Below, piece by piece: positions 1 through 9,463 of a stretch of DNA of 64,000 nucleotides. The notes under the pieces are model-generated. The model was not told the DNA's origin and made no database searches. It saw only the letters and a list, made by a program, of their open reading frames with translations. How positions within the stretch are numbered: the first letter of the stretch is position 1; each line of letters begins with the position of its first letter. The position numbers were made by a program, and so were the translations under genes. Source of the DNA: Streptococcus equi subsp. equi (lineage in GTDB: Bacteria > Bacillota > Bacilli > Lactobacillales > Streptococcaceae). The stretch lies in contig LR134389.1 in the NCBI GenBank assembly GCA_900637675.1, positions 2,189,417-2,253,416 of the forward strand, given 5' to 3'.

Positions 1-108
1 TCAGTAAAATTTGACGAAACAACTGGAGATTACTCACGTTCACATCGTGTCTCACTTAAGGGATACTACAAAGGACATAAAATCGCTAAAGCTAACGCAG
101 CTGAATAA
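1..108 (+). CDS. rpmF: 50S ribosomal protein L32, 3' end
   Basis: The gene is truncated by the window edge; only the last 35 codons are present. The tail contains [17 protein letters not shown] and ends KANAAE, which is typical of streptococcal L32, a small component of the large ribosomal subunit. It is followed 15 bases later by rpmG, the usual rpmF-rpmG pair, and both share the terminator at about 285-318. Identification rests on recognising the C-terminal sequence. Confidence 0.93.
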   Translation, partial: SVKFDETTGDYSRSHRVSLKGYYKGHKIAKANAAE

Positions 109-123
109 TAGAAGGGAGATACC

Positions 124-273
124 ATGCGCGTAAATATCACACTTGAACACAAAGAATCTGGTGAACGCTTGTACCTTACTTCAAAAAACAAACGTAACAC
201 TCCAGACCGCCTTCAATTGAAAAAATACTCACCAAAACTACGTAAACATGTTGTGTTTACAGAGGTAAAATAA
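124..273 (+). CDS. rpmG: 50S ribosomal protein L33
   Basis: A complete 49-residue protein beginning [20 protein letters not shown], preceded by the ribosome-binding site GAAGGGAGAT. It has the L33 length and motif. It has no cysteines at all, so it is the zinc-independent (C-minus) form; streptococci commonly also carry a CXXC form elsewhere. It lies just downstream of rpmF and is probably cotranscribed with it. Confidence 0.95.
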
Positions 274-283
274 GACGATATAC

Positions 284-320
284 AGAAAGCCCTTGAAATC
301 AACGTTTCAAAGGCTTTTTT
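284..320 (+). terminator. Rho-independent terminator after rpmG
   Basis: An inverted repeat of AAAGCC...TTGAAA against TTTCAA...GGCTTT (one internal mismatch, 6-base loop) is followed by a T run. It closes the rpmF-rpmG transcript and insulates it from the minus-strand locus that follows. Confidence 0.8.
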
Positions 321-377
321 GTTTTGGTTTTGATGAGACAACTGAGTATTCTCAGCTAATACAATAAGCAAAGGTAC

Positions 378-1127
378 TTATGATGATAATCTTTCATATC
401 TGCCTTGGGCTAAAATAACCTCATCAGTGATCTCACAATTTAACTGTGGACGAAAAACCGTCTGCCAAGGTCCCTTTTCAGAGTGCGTCAGCTTAACCAA
501 TTCTCCTCCTGTTAAATCTCCATACTGTTTAACAACATCTAATAATACAGGCACAATCTTCTTTGCGTCTTCGACCAATAGCATTCTACCTAAGGCTTGC
601 GGAAGATGTATGTCTTTTAAAATATATTCTGTATGATCATCGATATCTATCACCTCAGAACCATATTTTTTAAAGCTGTGATACACCTCTTCTACTACAG
701 GACCATATTGAAAAGCAACTATTTTTTCATCAAATAAGGATTCACCATAGGCAAGAAGATATGTTTTATAAGCAAGATAAACTAACTTTTGCAATTGTAA
801 GTGTGAGAGTGGACGCATTGCTAAGAAAAATTTAGCAACATCAATAGCACTAATTTTAGAGTCGGATTGTAAAACCTGTTCAAATTCATCGAAGTCTTGA
901 CAAACCATAATATCCTCAAAAAAGGAATCTAACTCAATGACACTTTGCCAATCAGCACTATCTGTAACAAAAGAATGCACACCAACATCATCTCTATTGA
1001 TATGACTCAGCCGCTGCATTTTTTCTTCAATGGCAACATGATCCAATTGACCTTCTGTCGCTAAGTGAAAGCCAACTCTCTCACCTCTTGCATATGAACT
1101 AGCAACTAAAATAAAATGCTGATACAT
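378..1127 (-). CDS. Panacea-domain (DUF4065) protein, probable antitoxin
   Basis: A 249-residue protein. Residues from about 96 to 240 match the Panacea/DUF4065 (SocA-like) domain, with LQKLVYLAY at 112-120 and FQYGPVVEEVY at 139-149. The first 95 residues are an extra N-terminal region I do not recognise, which could confer partner specificity. It starts 4 bases after the stop of the upstream RelA/SpoT-like gene, and its ribosome-binding site (AAGGAGGAATAA) lies inside that gene's end, so the two are translationally coupled. Panacea domains are known antitoxins paired with unrelated toxins, including toxSAS enzymes. Pairing here is inferred from that knowledge plus gene order. Confidence 0.8.
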   Translation of the reverse strand: MYQHFILVASSYARGERVGFHLATEGQLDHVAIEEKMQRLSHINRDDVGVHSFVTDSADWQSVIELDSFFEDIMVCQDFDEFEQVLQSDSKISAIDVAKFFLAMRPLSHLQLQKLVYLAYKTYLLAYGESLFDEKIVAFQYGPVVEEVYHSFKKYGSEVIDIDDHTEYILKDIHLPQALGRMLLVEDAKKIVPVLLDVVKQYGDLTGGELVKLTHSEKGPWQTVFRPQLNCEITDEVILAQGRYERLSS

Positions 1128-1131
1128 GCGG

Positions 1132-1776
1132 TTATTCCTCCTTTTCTAAATTAGCATCAAAATAATGTTGGGGTAGTGATATATATTGTCGTTTTTGCTT
1201 ATGCTCTTTATGTGACAGCTCATTTAAGCGTGATTGCTCTGGATCCCAAATCTGTAATTCCCATGGAAAAAACCGATTATTTCCATTTTTAAAATATAGA
1301 TGGATACCTTTATAGTCGCCATCTGTTCTTAAATACAATTTAGCAATATTAGTCACTCGATTATCATTTTGCAAAGCAGCAAAAACAACTTCTAAGTTAT
1401 TGACCAAGATCCTAAATCCAAGAAAATCATTCAAACATTTATTTAAGGGAATCCTTCCAAACTCATGATTCTCGCTCATGTAGTATAAAAGCTTCTCACT
1501 AATAGATTCTGCTTGCTTTATTCTCCATCTAATGCCTATAAACTGATGTCGTATGCTTGAGACTTGACTAATATTCCTATTTAGCCTTGCTTTATAAGAA
1601 ACGATGAGCTCTTGGAACTCCCTATCAATACGATTGTTAACGACTACCGAACTGACACTCTTTTTCAAATTAAAGCATAGAAGAGCTCCTAAACCCGAAG
1701 AAAATGAATAGTGTAATCGATTGATTTCACTAATAATCTCAACAACACTTTCATATTGATAAGCTGCAATAGGCAA
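1132..1776 (-). CDS. RelA/SpoT-type nucleotidyltransferase, probable toxSAS toxin
   Basis: A 214-residue protein starting at TTG with a strong ribosome-binding site (TTTGGAGG). It carries the synthetase-domain signatures in order: RIKQAESISEK near 85-95, NDFLGFR at 116-122 (a D-x-x-G-x-R motif), DYKGIH at 154-159, and WELQIW at 172-177. There is no HD hydrolase, TGS or ACT domain, so it is a small single-domain enzyme. Followed by a Panacea gene, it fits the toxSAS class, whose members pyrophosphorylate tRNA 3' ends or make toxic alarmones. An ordinary small alarmone synthetase is the alternative, but the adjacent Panacea gene argues for a toxin. Confidence 0.77.
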   Translation of the reverse strand: MPIAAYQYESVVEIISEINRLHYSFSSGLGALLCFNLKKSVSSVVVNNRIDREFQELIVSYKARLNRNISQVSSIRHQFIGIRWRIKQAESISEKLLYYMSENHEFGRIPLNKCLNDFLGFRILVNNLEVVFAALQNDNRVTNIAKLYLRTDGDYKGIHLYFKNGNNRFFPWELQIWDPEQSRLNELSHKEHKQKRQYISLPQHYFDANLEKEE

Positions 1777-2181
1777 TCAGAAACCTCCAAAAATAGCAAA
1801 AAACACAAGTATCACATCTGTCACCTGTGCATACCTCTATCCTACTAGCTATAGTCTATCTTTTTAAAGAATACTTGTCAACATTTCTACACCTGAAAGC
1901 ATTTTGAAGCAACAATGTCAGCTAAGCCCAGCGTAGCCTTGCCAATCTTATGGTTTCCCAAACACCGATATAAAGCTGTCATCTTCATCAAGAATTTCCT
2001 GATCAGCCTTGAACAAGATCAATTATATCATGATAAAATCAGACGTTTAATGATTGAATTAAAAAAAAACGAAACTACGGAGGCGAATTGCCCAAAACGT
2101 ATTCACAGCCTGCAAGCGTCATGTTAAGATTTTTTGGAAGAATTTTAGAAAAAACATTCGACGATATGTGAGGACTAAATC
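1777..2181. other. Intergenic: divergent toxin and M-like promoters
   Basis: This 405-base gap separates the minus-strand toxin-antitoxin locus from the plus-strand M-like gene. The left part should hold the toxin promoter. The right part holds the A-tract plus ACGAAACTACGGAG element that also precedes the second M-like gene. A 70-codon open frame at 1915-2127 has no ribosome-binding site and no family resemblance, and I do not call it a gene. Confidence 0.5.
2061..2115 (+). promoter_or_regulatory. Conserved M-like upstream element, copy 1
   Basis: A run of nine A residues followed by CGAAACTACGGAG lies about 100 bases before the M-like start, followed by a CATGTTAA stretch. The same arrangement occurs about 105 bases before the second M-like gene (13234-13290). 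Conservation in otherwise different upstream DNA suggests a shared promoter, mRNA leader or activator site. Which of these it is cannot be decided from sequence. Confidence 0.5.
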
Positions 2182-4061
2182 ATGAAAAGACAATCAAACA
2201 TCAGACGCTTGTGTCATCAAGCCCTAGCAGCTACTCTCATCACAGGAAGCCTGATAGGAACAGGACTACTTGGAAATAAAGTTGTGTATGGAGATATGAG
2301 TGCGGACGTAAAAAAAATTGAGCAAGTTTTACAATCAGATAGTGGTAAGTTAAAAACAGTATTAGGACAAATTAGTGATCCCAATACATTGTTTGCTTTA
2401 TTTGCTATTATATCAGCCGATGTAAATATAGATCCAGAAAGTTTTAGTTTTATATTAAATGGCCCAATCACACCATTATTATCATATTTCAACAATCCAA
2501 ACAAAAATGATAATAGAAAGGCAGTTGTTAATGAAATAAAAAAAGAGTCTCAGCTTTGGAGCAAGCTCAAAAATTAGAAACTAAAGCTAAAATAGAGAAA
2601 CAGATTGCAGAAAGTGAATTAGAAAAAACTAGGAATGCTTTCAAAGTAACAATTGAAAATTTACATAAACTAGAGGGATTATTAGACACTGAAAAACAAA
2701 AAACTCGAAAAGTTGAGGAAGATTACCAACAAGCTAAAACCGATAAAGAAAAAGCAGAGGCTGATAAAAGGAATGCGGAAACTAAGGCTAGAACCGCTGA
2801 AGAAGAAGCTAAACAAGCTACGGCTGATAAAGAAAAGGCAGAGACTGAAGCTAAAAAAGCGAAAGAAGAAGCTAAGACCGCTAAAGAAGCTGCTCATCAA
2901 GAACAAGAAAAAGCTAAACAATTAGAACAAGCTAATCAACAGGCTAACCAAAGAGCTAATCTGGCAGAAAAATCTAAAAAAGATTTAGAAACTCAAAAAG
3001 AAAAACTTGAACAAGAGATTAAAGAAGCTACAGAAGCTAAAAACAAAGCCGAGCAAAAATTAAAAGACCTACAAGATTCAGCTAGTCAAGGCAGTGAATT
3101 GTCTAAACAGCTGTTAAAAGAAAAAGAAGAATTAACAACAAAACTTCAAGAGCTTCAAAAACAAGCTGAGGAAAAAACAACTGAAATTGAAAAGCTAAAA
3201 CAAGAGCTTGAAGCTAATAAACAAAACAGTGGTCAGCTAGGTCAACAGGAACAAAAGCTTCAAGAGCAATTGAATAAGGTTCAAAAAGAGCTGAAACAAA
3301 AGGAAATGGAGTTAAAACAAGCTCAAGAACAGCTGAAACAAGAACAAAAACCTCACGAAGGTGGCGGAGATTCTGACGCTTCCAAAGCAAGAATCACTGA
3401 GCTAGAAAAACAAGTTCAAACACTAACCAAGGAAAAGGCAGATCTGTCATCAACCCTTGAGTCAACAAAAGCTCAATTGTCAGAGACTCAAGCAAGACTA
3501 TCAGAAGCTCAAAAACAATTGACTGCTGCTCAAGAAAAGTTAACAACACTTGAAGCCGAGAAAACAGCGCTTCAACATCAAGTTGAGACCATTTCAAAAC
3601 AGCTATCAGAAACACGTGACCTTAGCGAAAAGGAAAAAGCAGCACTCCAAGAGCAAATCAATAAGCTAAAGGCTGAGATTGAGCAAAAGACCAAGGAAAT
3701 TGAAGCCTTAAAGCAAGGCATGCAATCACATCAAGGTCAAGAAAAACCAAAGGATCCAAAAACTCCGGAAACACCAAAGGATCCAAAGACTCCTGAGAAA
3801 AACGATCAGCCACAAGCGCCTGAAAAACGTAGTGTCCCTTGGACTGCTCTTACACCAGCTAAGCCAATTGACACTACCAAAGCTCCTAAGAGCTCAGCAC
3901 CAAGCCCACAGACTGGGGCAGCAACACCTAAAAAACAATTACCAGCAACTGGTGATACAGCGACACCTAGCTTCTTTACCGCTGCTGCTATGGCAGTATT
4001 GGCTAGTGCCTGTGCCCTAACCCTCTCACCTAGACGCAAAAAGAATCAAAACAACCGTTAA
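2182..4061 (+). CDS. LPXTG-anchored M-like surface protein, frameshifted as written
   Basis: A secreted, sortase-anchored coiled-coil protein, 626 residues if the frame is repaired. The N-terminal signal region reads RRLCHQALAATLITGS..GNKVVYGDM. The first frame stops at 2577 and the rest continues in the -1 frame. The switch lies in the A7 run at 2538-2544: an eighth A gives NEIKKRVSALEQ, matching SEFKQRVEE in the paralogue at 13366. A long A/E/K/Q-rich coiled coil follows, then a PKDPKTPE proline-rich wall segment, LPATG, a hydrophobic stretch and RRKK. From 2782 to 4006 it appears identical to the second M-like gene. Such proteins often bind host fibrinogen or immunoglobulin, but no ligand is visible here. 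Confidence 0.85.
2782..4006 (+). repeat. Long direct repeat, copy 1 (M-like coiled coil and anchor)
   Basis: About 1,225 bases read as identical to 14108-15332 at a constant offset of 11,326. Outside these limits the genes diverge (a base change at 2780; VLASACALTL against VLASVGVLNL at the end). The pattern indicates recent duplication or gene conversion. Confidence 0.88.
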
Positions 4062-4074
4062 TAGGAAATCATGA

Positions 4075-4113
4075 AAGCCTTCTATGACAGTCATTGTTCA
4101 TAGGAGGTTTTTT
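4075..4113 (+). terminator. Terminator after first M-like gene
   Basis: A 13-base stem (AAGCCTTCTATGA against TCATAGGAGGTTT, with two wobble pairs) with a 10-base loop ends in a run of six T. It separates the M-like gene from the kinase gene downstream. Confidence 0.75.
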
Positions 4114-4319
4114 ACACCAAATAGACCTTCTATTGGCTTTTCATTTGATTCTTAATGGATTTTTACTGCTAATTTCTGACTCACCATCGTTGCATTCGTC
4201 TCATTATTTACAAATTTATTTGGCTAATATTGAAAATATGTTATGATTAATGTATTATTTTGGTATTATTTTTAAAAAATATTATTTTAGAATGGTAAAA
4301 AATGGAGGTGAGAGGAGCA

Positions 4320-6104
4320 ATGGGTAACCGTCAAATGAAGCTGAAAAAATACTTCCTCAGGTTTTTATTGTTATTATTTGCTGCAATCTACATTTATTTT
4401 TCCTCTTTTGCCTATCAGCATTCCTACCTTGGGATAAGTGCTGATTATGTTAATCATAGCTGGGTTGTCAGCAATATCCATAATGGCGGGGAGGCTAGCT
4501 CCTCAGGACTAGCTGTTGGGGATAAGATTTTAGAGATAGACCATAAAAGCAGCCAGGACAATCCTTTGTTAAATAAGCTGTTAATTGTTGAGCAAGCAAC
4601 CTCAATGACTGTTTTGCACCAAGGCATACAAAGACAGATTGTATTTCAAAAAACACATGGGTCTAAAAAGATATTTTTAATGTTTAGCCTGTTATCCATT
4701 ATCTTATTTGCCTTATCCTATGGCTATTCTAGAAGGCATGAGATCAGTCGGACCAGTCAGAGGTATTACATCTTTACCTTTTTAACATCGTTATTACTGG
4801 TTTCGATTATTCCATCAAGCATGGGAAATGTTGTTGCCCGCTTGATTTTAGTGATTTACATCACTTTGTTTCCCTTTTTTATTGATATGTTTTGGAGAGC
4901 AGGTACATTGCAACAGGAATCTGTTAAATTTTCAAAATTTTCAAAACTGATCATCACCTATTCTGCTGCAACCCTCTGCTTATTGCTATATTCTAAGTGG
5001 TTTTCGGTCCCACTCGTCATTACCATTTATTTGGTTCGAGGAATTTTCTATGTTAGCTTTACCTTTTTAGTGGCTTTATTTTTAATCACCTTGGTTAAAG
5101 ATATCAAAAACAATGCTTTTCCAAGACTCAATATTGTCCTGTTGGTTATCCTGTGCTTGCTGCCATTGTTTATCGGCTATGTGTTTCCTTTGCCTTACGA
5201 TATCCCTTTTATGTACACGATACCCCTATTGCTGCTGCCGATTTTGGCGATCATTAATAACCTAATCATTAACAGGCTCACGACCTTTCGCTTTCATTTG
5301 CCAGTTCCAATCCTCTATGTGTTCATTGCTATGCTAGGCACTGTGATGATCATTTGCTTGTATCTCATATCAGACTTTATGCCTAAGTGGTTAATGATTA
5401 GTTATAGCTTTTTACTAACCCTGTGCTCAATACCAATCGTAAAAGACCTGATTTTTTTAAATATCAGAACAGGCTACCAGCTGAGCAACAAGTCTATTTT
5501 CCTAGCAGTTGAGGCTGAAAGAGAGGATATTTCGATCTACCTGCATGATACGATCATACAAGACATTATTTATTACAAAAAAAGGCTGGAAAATATGGAC
5601 GCCGTCTCAAAAAAGGCTGCTTCAGATATTCTTGATGATGTAATCTTTGAATTAAGAGAGCTGTGCTCAAATATTTATCCCTTGATGATTCAAGAGCTAG
5701 GCTTAAAGAATGCTATTTTAGACATTATCTCTAAATTTCAAAAAAAAGAATCGGTGATTATCAACGACAATATCCAAGTGGAACAGCTTGATTTTGGGCA
5801 GCCCATTAATAATTTTATCCTCAGATCAATACGAGAGCTGATTAATAATAGCATTCTTCATGGTAATGCTAAGGAAATAGATATACACATCTACAATGCT
5901 GAGCAATACGTTGTGATCAAGATTGTTGATGGCGGACATTTTAAGACTGCTCGTCAGACAGAAGCGCCTCACTTTGGCTTAACTGTTATCGCTGAAAAGT
6001 TAGCATTGCTGGGTGGTCAATTGCTTGTTGACAAACACCCTACGACTATTGTCATGCTCATTCCTAGAAAGCAGGTGAATTATGATAAAAATAGCAATCA
6101 TTGA
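4320..6104 (+). CDS. ComP-like sensor histidine kinase with N-terminal PDZ-like domain
   Basis: About 594 residues. The ATG at 4320 is chosen because GGAGGTGA lies 8 bases upstream; an in-frame ATG at 4302 would place that site inside the gene. Order: a membrane segment (about 11-31), a PDZ-like region with GLAVGDKILEIDH, then many hydrophobic segments. The cytoplasmic HisKA_3-type dimerisation region has the phospho-acceptor H409 in YLHDTIIQD, followed by an N-box (RELINNSILHGNA) and an ATP lid (HFGLTVIAEKL). This is the NarL/ComP family layout, whose members sense extracellular signals. It overlaps the response regulator by 23 bases, so the two form a pair. The neighbouring exporter and AvrD genes suggest it senses their product, which is inference. 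Confidence 0.85.
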   Translation: MGNRQMKLKKYFLRFLLLLFAAIYIYFSSFAYQHSYLGISADYVNHSWVVSNIHNGGEASSSGLAVGDKILEIDHKSSQDNPLLNKLLIVEQATSMTVLHQGIQRQIVFQKTHGSKKIFLMFSLLSIILFALSYGYSRRHEISRTSQRYYIFTFLTSLLLVSIIPSSMGNVVARLILVIYITLFPFFIDMFWRAGTLQQESVKFSKFSKLIITYSAATLCLLLYSKWFSVPLVITIYLVRGIFYVSFTFLVALFLITLVKDIKNNAFPRLNIVLLVILCLLPLFIGYVFPLPYDIPFMYTIPLLLLPILAIINNLIINRLTTFRFHLPVPILYVFIAMLGTVMIICLYLISDFMPKWLMISYSFLLTLCSIPIVKDLIFLNIRTGYQLSNKSIFLAVEAEREDISIYLHDTIIQDIIYYKKRLENMDAVSKKAASDILDDVIFELRELCSNIYPLMIQELGLKNAILDIISKFQKKESVIINDNIQVEQLDFGQPINNFILRSIRELINNSILHGNAKEIDIHIYNAEQYVVIKIVDGGHFKTARQTEAPHFGLTVIAEKLALLGGQLLVDKHPTTIVMLIPRKQVNYDKNSNH

Positions 6105-6681
6105 CGACCACGAATTGGTCTTACAAGGCCTATATGATCGGTTAAAAAAGGAAACACATTTTGAGGTTGTCGGCGCTTTTACCAGCTACCAAGATTTGTT
6201 ATTTTGCTTGAAATATAAGTCTGTTGACGTTTTGATTATTGATCTCATGCTAAAGGATATTCATGGCTTTGACTTAATTGCACAAATCCAGCAGAAATGT
6301 CAGACCGTGCCAAAAATGATTTTAATTTCAGGATTTTATGAGCCCTTGCTGCACAAAAGAGCCTTGGATCTAGGCATAAAGGCCTTTCTTCCAAAGGAAT
6401 GCTCCTACGACGAATTAATTAGCACTGTCTACAATGTTGCAAAGGGAAATCAAGTGATTCCAGATGACTTGCTGCAGAGGGAAGAAAGTCATCTGCTAAC
6501 CGAGTCAGAAATTGAGATATTGAAATTAATCTCAGATGAATACTCGAACGAAAAAATCTCCAAAAAGCTCTATATCAGCAGAAGGACTGTTGATACCCAT
6601 GTTTCAAATATATGTGCTAAGCTCAATGTAACAAGCCGAGTTGGAGCGGTGCGGGAGGCTATCAGGCTGAAGCTGATCTAA
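6082..6681 (+). CDS. LuxR/NarL-family response regulator
   Basis: A 199-residue protein with an N-terminal receiver domain (acidic pocket IIDDHE at 6-11, phospho-acceptor D54 in LIIDLML, lysine in FLPKE) and a C-terminal LuxR-type helix-turn-helix at about 135-195 (LTESEIEILKLISDEYSNEK, then RRTVDTHVSNICAKL). It overlaps the kinase gene, which is its obvious partner. The following terminator at 6695-6737 separates it from avrD, so the regulator may act on a promoter of the downstream operon. Its target sites are not visible. Confidence 0.9.
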   Translation: MIKIAIIDDHELVLQGLYDRLKKETHFEVVGAFTSYQDLLFCLKYKSVDVLIIDLMLKDIHGFDLIAQIQQKCQTVPKMILISGFYEPLLHKRALDLGIKAFLPKECSYDELISTVYNVAKGNQVIPDDLLQREESHLLTESEIEILKLISDEYSNEKISKKLYISRRTVDTHVSNICAKLNVTSRVGAVREAIRLKLI

Positions 6682-6694
6682 CAAGTCAACCAAA

Positions 6695-6737
6695 AAAGGC
6701 AGACAGATATTCGTAAATTACGGATGTCTGTTTTTTG
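6695..6737 (+). terminator. Terminator after response regulator
   Basis: CAGACA...CGTAA against TTACG...TGTCTG forms an interrupted hairpin followed by a T run. It lies between the two-component genes and avrD. Confidence 0.65.
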
Positions 6738-6788
6738 ATAGTGTTTTATCATAAGCCTTGGTTATAAATAAGAAAAGGAGAGAAACTA

Positions 6789-7714
6789 ATGGTTGATGTC
6801 GATACATTACTTGGTGACCACAAAACAAGGTATTTTGGTGATGGTCACAAAAGAACAAGCTACAGTATAAATCATGACCAAAATAACCAAGCTTACGGAA
6901 CAATTACCCAATCGGGTGTGTGGTCAAATAAATCTGATAAGGTGATTCAGCCACACCTAAGCACCTTAGATGGCATTGTTCTAGCCAGTCTAGCAGCTGA
7001 AAGATATCTAAAAGAGCAATATGAAGCATGTGAAGATTTTTATTTATCTCAGTTTTCGGTCAAATCAGGCAGGAAGCCTATTGAAGATTTAAACAGGGTT
7101 CCAATTGTTGTCCAAAAAAGCTCTTTCAATGGGGATAAGGCAAGCTTTTCGGTGTCAGTGCTGGATATGACTGTTAATCTAGTATTTAAACGCATTGACA
7201 CCTATACAGCAAAAGACAACAAACCAGCTGCAGAGGCAAAGGATTACTTGTCAAATCATCTAAAGGACATTCACCATCATATCTACGATGTTAACTTTTT
7301 AGACGCATTAGATATAGCAGATAAGTGCTCTATTTTTGTAAGGCTAATAAGGCAATCCGCCACGTCAGCAATTATAAGGGCATATCCTCTCAGCTATCAA
7401 GCAGCTATTCCTTATTAGAGCTCTTGATTATTTTCTCACAGATGGCTGAAATGTTGGCATATTATGCTGATGATATTGATAGAAGATACAGTGAAACCTT
7501 GTGGATGAAAAATGTATCAGCCGAGCTCGTTGAACCGATACCTGATGGTGAGCTGGCCCTTTTAGGTAAAATTACCAAAAACAAATTACTTGATATGAAG
7601 GGCAAGGACTGGAAGCTGTTTGAAATGTCAGGTACTGACACACAAAATCGAGTGAGAATTTCAAGTAAAATAGCCCATCAATTACCTAGTTCGGAGATGC
7701 TTAACAATGCTTAA
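6789..7714 (+). CDS. AvrD-family protein, frameshifted as written
   Basis: About 308 residues when repaired, close to the 311 of Pseudomonas AvrD. The N-terminal part has the family features RYFGDGHKRT, WSNKSDKVIQPHLSTLDGIVLA and LSQFSVKSGRKPIEDL. The C-terminal part, with YSLLELLIIFSQMAEML and YSETLWMKN, continues in the -1 frame. Frames switch at the T5 run 7333-7337, and a sixth T joins them (CSIF then CKANKAIRH). Plant-pathogen AvrD directs synthesis of syringolides, acyl-derived C-glycosyl elicitors; a streptococcal product is unknown. It has a good ribosome-binding site (AAAGGAGAG) and overlaps the next gene by 8 bases, so it probably heads an operon with the P-loop protein and ABC transporter. 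Confidence 0.82.
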
Positions 7715-8111
7715 TAAAGAAATTAGACTTGTCATATCAGGCACCTATTCTACTGGTAAGACAACAACAGCAACGGCTCTGTCTATTGCGACAGGCATAC
7801 CTTTGATTAATGCACTTTCAGCCAGAGAGATCCTGACCGACCTGTATCCAGGCAGACGCTTTCAGGACATGAATGCCACTGAGCTAATGGCTCTAGGATT
7901 AAAAAGATTTGAGGAGCGGGTGCGCGAGGAAGCCATTTTATACCTCCAGCATACCAACTTTATCTCAGATGGCTCCGTGCTAAATGAATGGATCTATGGA
8001 ACAGTACGAATGAAGGTAGGCTTAAATCCGGGCTCTGGCTTCATTCATCGAGCTGCAAAGGCCATCCTTGGACTTCCTGTGTACTGACCCCCAAAAGTTG
8101 GACACGACATA

Positions 8112-8978
8112 TTAGTGAAAGGATTTAGTTCTGTATTGCACAGGGCTAAGTCCTTTTAGCTTTGCTTTAATGCGTTTGTTGTTGTAGTAAAAAATGTAAT
8201 CTGTAATAGCTTGTTCAAGCTCATTAAGGGATTGATAAGTTGTCTCAAGGCCGTAAAACATCTCAGATTTGAGAATACCAAAGAAGGATTCCATCATCCC
8301 ATTATCGGGGCTGTTACCCTTGCGAGACATTGATGGACGAATGCCCTTTGATTCTAAAAAATGATGATAGGACTGATGTTGATATTGCCACCCTTGATCG
8401 CTGTGGAGAATCGTTCCATTGTACGAATCCGCTGGAAAAGCCTTCTCAAGCATGGTTTGAACCTGTTTTAAGTCTGGAGACCTAGATAGTGTGAAATCAA
8501 TAATCTCACTGTTGTAGCCATCAAGAACAGGCGCTAAATAAAGTTTTTCATCGTTGTTTGGTAAAGCAAACTCTGTCACATCGGTATAACATTTTTCATA
8601 TGGCTTAGCAGCTTCAAACTGGCGTTGAATCAGATTATCAGCCTTCTTACCAGTCTCGCCTTTGTAAGAGGAATACCTGCGTTTACGACGAATTCGAGCA
8701 GCTAATCTCATCTCTTTCATCAAGCGTTGCACTTTCTTGTGATTGACGATAAACCCACGATTCTTGAGTTCTAAATGAATGCGACGGTAACCATAGTTTC
8801 CCTTATGCTCCTCATAAATCGCTTTGATTTCAGAGTTGATTGCTTCATCTTTATCTGACTTATCCAATTGCTTGACTTGATAATAATAGGTTGAACGAGC
8901 CATCTTAGCGATCTCAAGTAGGAGGTTTAATCGGAATCCTTCTTGGACCATCTCTCTAATTGTTTCTGCCTTTCTCAT
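8112..8978 (-). CDS. IS3 transposase OrfB (DDE domain)
   Basis: A 288-residue protein with an HTH_21 region ([11 protein letters not shown]) and an rve integrase core: the first D in YTDVTEF, the second D in [10 protein letters not shown], and E in [13 protein letters not shown]. The ATG overlaps the orfA stop as ATGA. Production as an OrfAB fusion is expected from the A-AAA-AAG slippery site at 9014-9020, after which the -1 frame is open into orfB. From [13 protein letters not shown] onward it is nearly identical to copies 2 and 3. Confidence 0.93.
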   Translation of the reverse strand: MRKAETIREMVQEGFRLNLLLEIAKMARSTYYYQVKQLDKSDKDEAINSEIKAIYEEHKGNYGYRRIHLELKNRGFIVNHKKVQRLMKEMRLAARIRRKRRYSSYKGETGKKADNLIQRQFEAAKPYEKCYTDVTEFALPNNDEKLYLAPVLDGYNSEIIDFTLSRSPDLKQVQTMLEKAFPADSYNGTILHSDQGWQYQHQSYHHFLESKGIRPSMSRKGNSPDNGMMESFFGILKSEMFYGLETTYQSLNELEQAITDYIFYYNNKRIKAKLKGLSPVQYRTKSFH

Positions 8979-9463
8979 TCTCTGGCTTCGTCCTGTAAAC
9001 GAAGCTCCCTCAACTTTTTTAGATAAGCATTCTCCGTTCTAAGGTATTCTAGCTCTTCCTGAAGGCGCTCTAGCTCTGTCATTTCTTCCCAAGTTTTCTT
9101 TGGTTTACGGCCCATCTTCGTTGGTCTCCCTCTTTGTTTCTCAAGAATAGTATACCCGTTTTTCTTGTATTGCGCTATCCAATTGGGAAGCATACCAGCA
9201 TTTGGGAGAGCATACTCAAGAGAGACAGACAGTTGAGACTGACCTTCAAGAAGAACTTTATCAATTATTTCTTGTTTTAATTCTGGAGGATAATACTTAT
9301 TTTTACCCTTTCTAACAATCTCAACTCCATATCTGTCCATAAGCTTTACCATGTATTTGAGATTAGAAACCTGAATATCATACTGTTGACCAATGCGGGA
9401 ACAAGACATCCCATTTTTTCTTAGTTCATATATTCTTAATTTATCATCGTAACTTAATTTCAT
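8975..9463 (-). CDS. IS3 transposase OrfA (helix-turn-helix)
   Basis: About 162 residues from the ATG at 9463 ([18 protein letters not shown]). A longer frame runs out into the flanking DNA and is not credible. Helix-turn-helix and leucine-rich regions ([20 protein letters not shown]) are typical of IS3 OrfA. The start lies just after the hairpin at 9471-9510, which can pair the GGGG ribosome-binding region. The programmed frameshift heptamer is near its 3' end. Confidence 0.9.
   Translation of the reverse strand: MKLSYDDKLRIYELRKNGMSCSRIGQQYDIQVSNLKYMVKLMDRYGVEIVRKGKNKYYPPELKQEIIDKVLLEGQSQLSVSLEYALPNAGMLPNWIAQYKKNGYTILEKQRGRPTKMGRKPKKTWEEMTELERLQEELEYLRTENAYLKKLRELRLQDEARE

Noticed and set aside
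1915..2127. A 70-codon plus-strand frame upstream of the first M-like gene
   Set aside because: No ribosome-binding site, no recognisable family, and it overlaps the conserved upstream element; more likely noncoding leader DNA.
2713..2925. Short lysine/leucine-rich or phenylalanine-rich frames inside the M-like coiled coils
   Set aside because: These are shadows of the repetitive A/E/K/Q-rich coding sequence in other frames.
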